Shown one piece after another: positions 16,733 through 18,503 of a DNA stretch of 18,503 nt (position 1 is the first letter of the stretch; each line of letters starts with the position of its first letter). The notes under the pieces were generated by a model. It worked only from the letters and a program-made list of their open reading frames with translations. It was not told the origin of the DNA and did not search any database. Location of the stretch: positions 1-18,503 of the forward strand of contig JADGJG010000487.1 in the NCBI GenBank assembly GCA_027596195.1, read 5' to 3'. Both the position numbers and the translations under genes were made by a program. The stretch is from Podochytrium sp. JEL0797 (taxonomy: Eukaryota > Chytridiomycota > Chytridiomycetes > Chytridiales > Chytriomycetaceae).

Positions 16733-16802
16733 TTTCGCGTTTTTTTATGACAATTCTGAAAATCAAAACAGAACAAGGAATATTAAAAAAAAGAAAAACA
16801 AC

Positions 16803-18421
16803 TTAATATTCAGCCGCGTATTGACGGGCCAGTTCCTTCTCTCGAAGAATCTGTTCCCCCGTTTGTGCAGTCTCTGGCAAACGGCCGCCCAACCCCAGGA
16901 AGAAGGAAAGCTCCTCATTCTCATCCTCCTCCTTCAACCCAAGATCGCGCCACACAGTCACGGGATTCGTGTCCGACTCCTCTCCATCCTCGTTCACCCC
17001 AACCTTGTCCTCATCCTTTCTCACAGGCTCCATCCACGAAAACACGCCCGTCTTTTTATCCTCCGCGTCGAGCTTTCCGTCTAGGAATTTTGTCCACATC
17101 TTATCCTCAGGGTTCACAATCATACGCGGATGCATCGCAGTCAGGAACGACGCGTCCCGCGAAATCTGTCTCGACGCAGAATCGTAATCGCTCACACGCA
17201 ACTTTCCCATCAGGGACGTGTCCCGCGAAGCTTCCGCGGCCACCAACAACGCCCCGATATCCTTGGACGTGACCTTTGCCGTCGCATCCCCCGGTGGACC
17301 CACACACCACGTTCCTCCGAGGGTTTCAAACAGAGCCATCGCGAGGGCCGGAGGGATCGAGTCTGAAGCGTTCACGGTGAGGAGGTTGGTTGTGCTGAAG
17401 TCGGTGAGGTTGGAATGGGAGGACGTGTCCATCCAGTCGACTTGGATTCCGCACGTTTCTTTGATGTATTTGGCGGTTTCGTAGTGTCCGAGTTTGGAGG
17501 CGGACCAGAGGTCGTCTTTGAGGTCGCTGGGGTCGAGGGTGGAGATGAAGGCGGGGTTGGAGTTGCAGAGGAATTGGACGGCGGCGAGGCGGTGCGAGCG
17601 GACGCCGGCCAGGGCGGTGGCGACTTGGAGGCCGATTTGGGGGGCGAGGTCGGAGTCGGTGATGTGGCAGTATCTGGGTGCGGGGGTGAGACAATGGACA
17701 AACAATGGTGAAGGGGGAAAAAGGGAAGAAGATTTCACCTTTTCAGAAGCAACGTGTAACGCGAAAAGGGAGTTGGCAAACATCCAATCCCCGCCAACAT
17801 GTTCAACTTTCCATCCTCCACCGCCGTCTGTTCCGGATCCATTTCCTCTTTCCCTGCCATCTTCAACAAACTCAACGCCATCTCTGTATGTTCATTCTGA
17901 ATCGCCAACGCGAGCATTCGTAGCTTCAACTTCATATCCCCCGCGTTTATCTGCGCTTTCGTTCTACACTCCAACAACTTGATCACTAGTTCCATGTAGT
18001 TTCTTTCACAGGCCAATTCACACGCCATCCTCCATCTCATGGGGAACGCTTCCTCTTCTCCAGCCGTATGCTTCCACGCCTCCATCACACTCGCAAACCC
18101 AGCATCCAACATCCCCTTCTCGCACGACTCGAGGAGAACGTGCAGGCCACGGTAAGTTGCCACCAACGCGTCGTGGTGTTCGTTGAACCCACCACGTCCG
18201 ACGAGGTAGATGACCGTGTCGCGGTGTCCGTTGCTCGCGGCGCTGCGGAGCATCGAGAGACCGTGGTCTTGGATTATGGAAGCGCCCTTTGGGGTTTCGG
18301 TGAGGAGGATGAGGGCGTTGAGTTTTCCGGTTGTGGCGGCGGAGATTGCGGATTCGATCTGTTGGGTGTGGGGAGAAAAAAAGTGGTTAGTTTGTTTTTT
18401 GAAGGGACAATGCGCGGGGGG

Positions 18422-18503
<82 letters not shown>
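16803..18503 (-). CDS. Ankyrin-like repeat protein, partial (5' end outside window)
   Basis: Two exons are visible: 18358-17739 and 17673-16803, joined in phase 2 across a 65-bp intron (17674-17738). They give 496 C-terminal residues ending in TAA. The first visible exon opens after an acceptor (CCCAACAG, with CTAAC upstream), so at least one 5' exon is lost in or beyond the terminal G run; bases 18359-18503 belong to that intron or to unresolved sequence. The N-terminal two-thirds contain degenerate helix-pair repeats of ankyrin type (ASNGHRDTVIYLVGRGG, CERNYMELVIKLL, QNEHTEMALSLLKMAG, SKLGHYETAKYIKE). The C-terminal 200 residues are non-repetitive and acidic near the end (EEDENEELSFFLGLGG). 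No signal peptide is visible in this part. A scaffold or interaction role is usual for such proteins, but nothing specific can be said. Confidence 0.7.
18423..18503. repeat. Terminal 81-base G homopolymer
   Basis: Every base from 18423 to the window end is G. It lies in the presumed intron of the ankyrin-like gene, where the sense strand would be poly-C. A run this pure at the edge of a sequence is most likely an assembly or sequencing artefact, or an unresolved homopolymer. Confidence 0.9.

Noticed and set aside
16394..16750. Plus-strand frame starting with a 12-residue tandem repeat (FLKKMNKEE type)
   Set aside because: The repeat is the 36-bp duplication read on the other strand. The minus-strand frame has a better signal peptide and a position consistent with the run of minus-strand genes.

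Overview
This is eukaryotic, intron-rich DNA, almost certainly fungal. Nearly every gene is split by short introns (47-89 bp, a few 120-285 bp) with GT...AG ends and often a CTAAC-like branch site. Intergenic gaps are only tens to about 200 bp. The recognisable genes are fungal: a trehalose phosphate synthase/phosphatase, Mob1, an Erv2-type sulfhydryl oxidase, an NRPS-like adenylating enzyme and several secreted proteins with GPI-type tails. An early-diverging (chytrid-like) fungus is plausible but not proven. All gene models were spliced by hand. Reading phase matches across every proposed intron, and wherever a protein family is known the junction restores its conserved motif.

Layout. 59-1923 (-): a low-complexity Ser/Pro/Arg-rich protein of unknown function. 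2028-2754 (-): Erv2-like FAD sulfhydryl oxidase. 2852-3627 (-): Mob1 kinase activator. 3700-7287 (+): seven-exon TPS-TPP trehalose enzyme, divergent from MOB1 across 72 bp. 7281-9872 (-): coiled-coil protein of unknown function whose stop overlaps the TPS-TPP stop. 10017-10858 (+): small secreted 8-Cys protein with a GPI-type tail. 10991-14143 (+): adenylation domain + carrier domain + ankyrin repeats. 14173-16290 (-): three tandem paralogues of a secreted 6-Cys family with GPI-type tails. 16454-16732 (-): small secreted protein with a duplicated 3' end. 16803 to beyond 18358 (-): ankyrin-like protein, cut by the window edge, which ends in an 81-base run of G. No gene-free stretch exceeds 300 bp.

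How the genes fit together. Trehalose synthesis (3700-7287) appears to be encoded in one polypeptide carrying both catalytic activities. Erv2 would supply disulfides in the ER, the compartment through which the five small Cys-containing or signal-peptide proteins here must pass; that link is thematic, not shown. The most unusual observations are (1) a repeated C-rich to G-rich strand-composition switch inside individual exons on both strands, (2) an adenylation-carrier-ankyrin fusion with no condensation, reductase or thioesterase domain, and (3) the tandem 6-Cys family whose members share cysteine spacing but no intron position.
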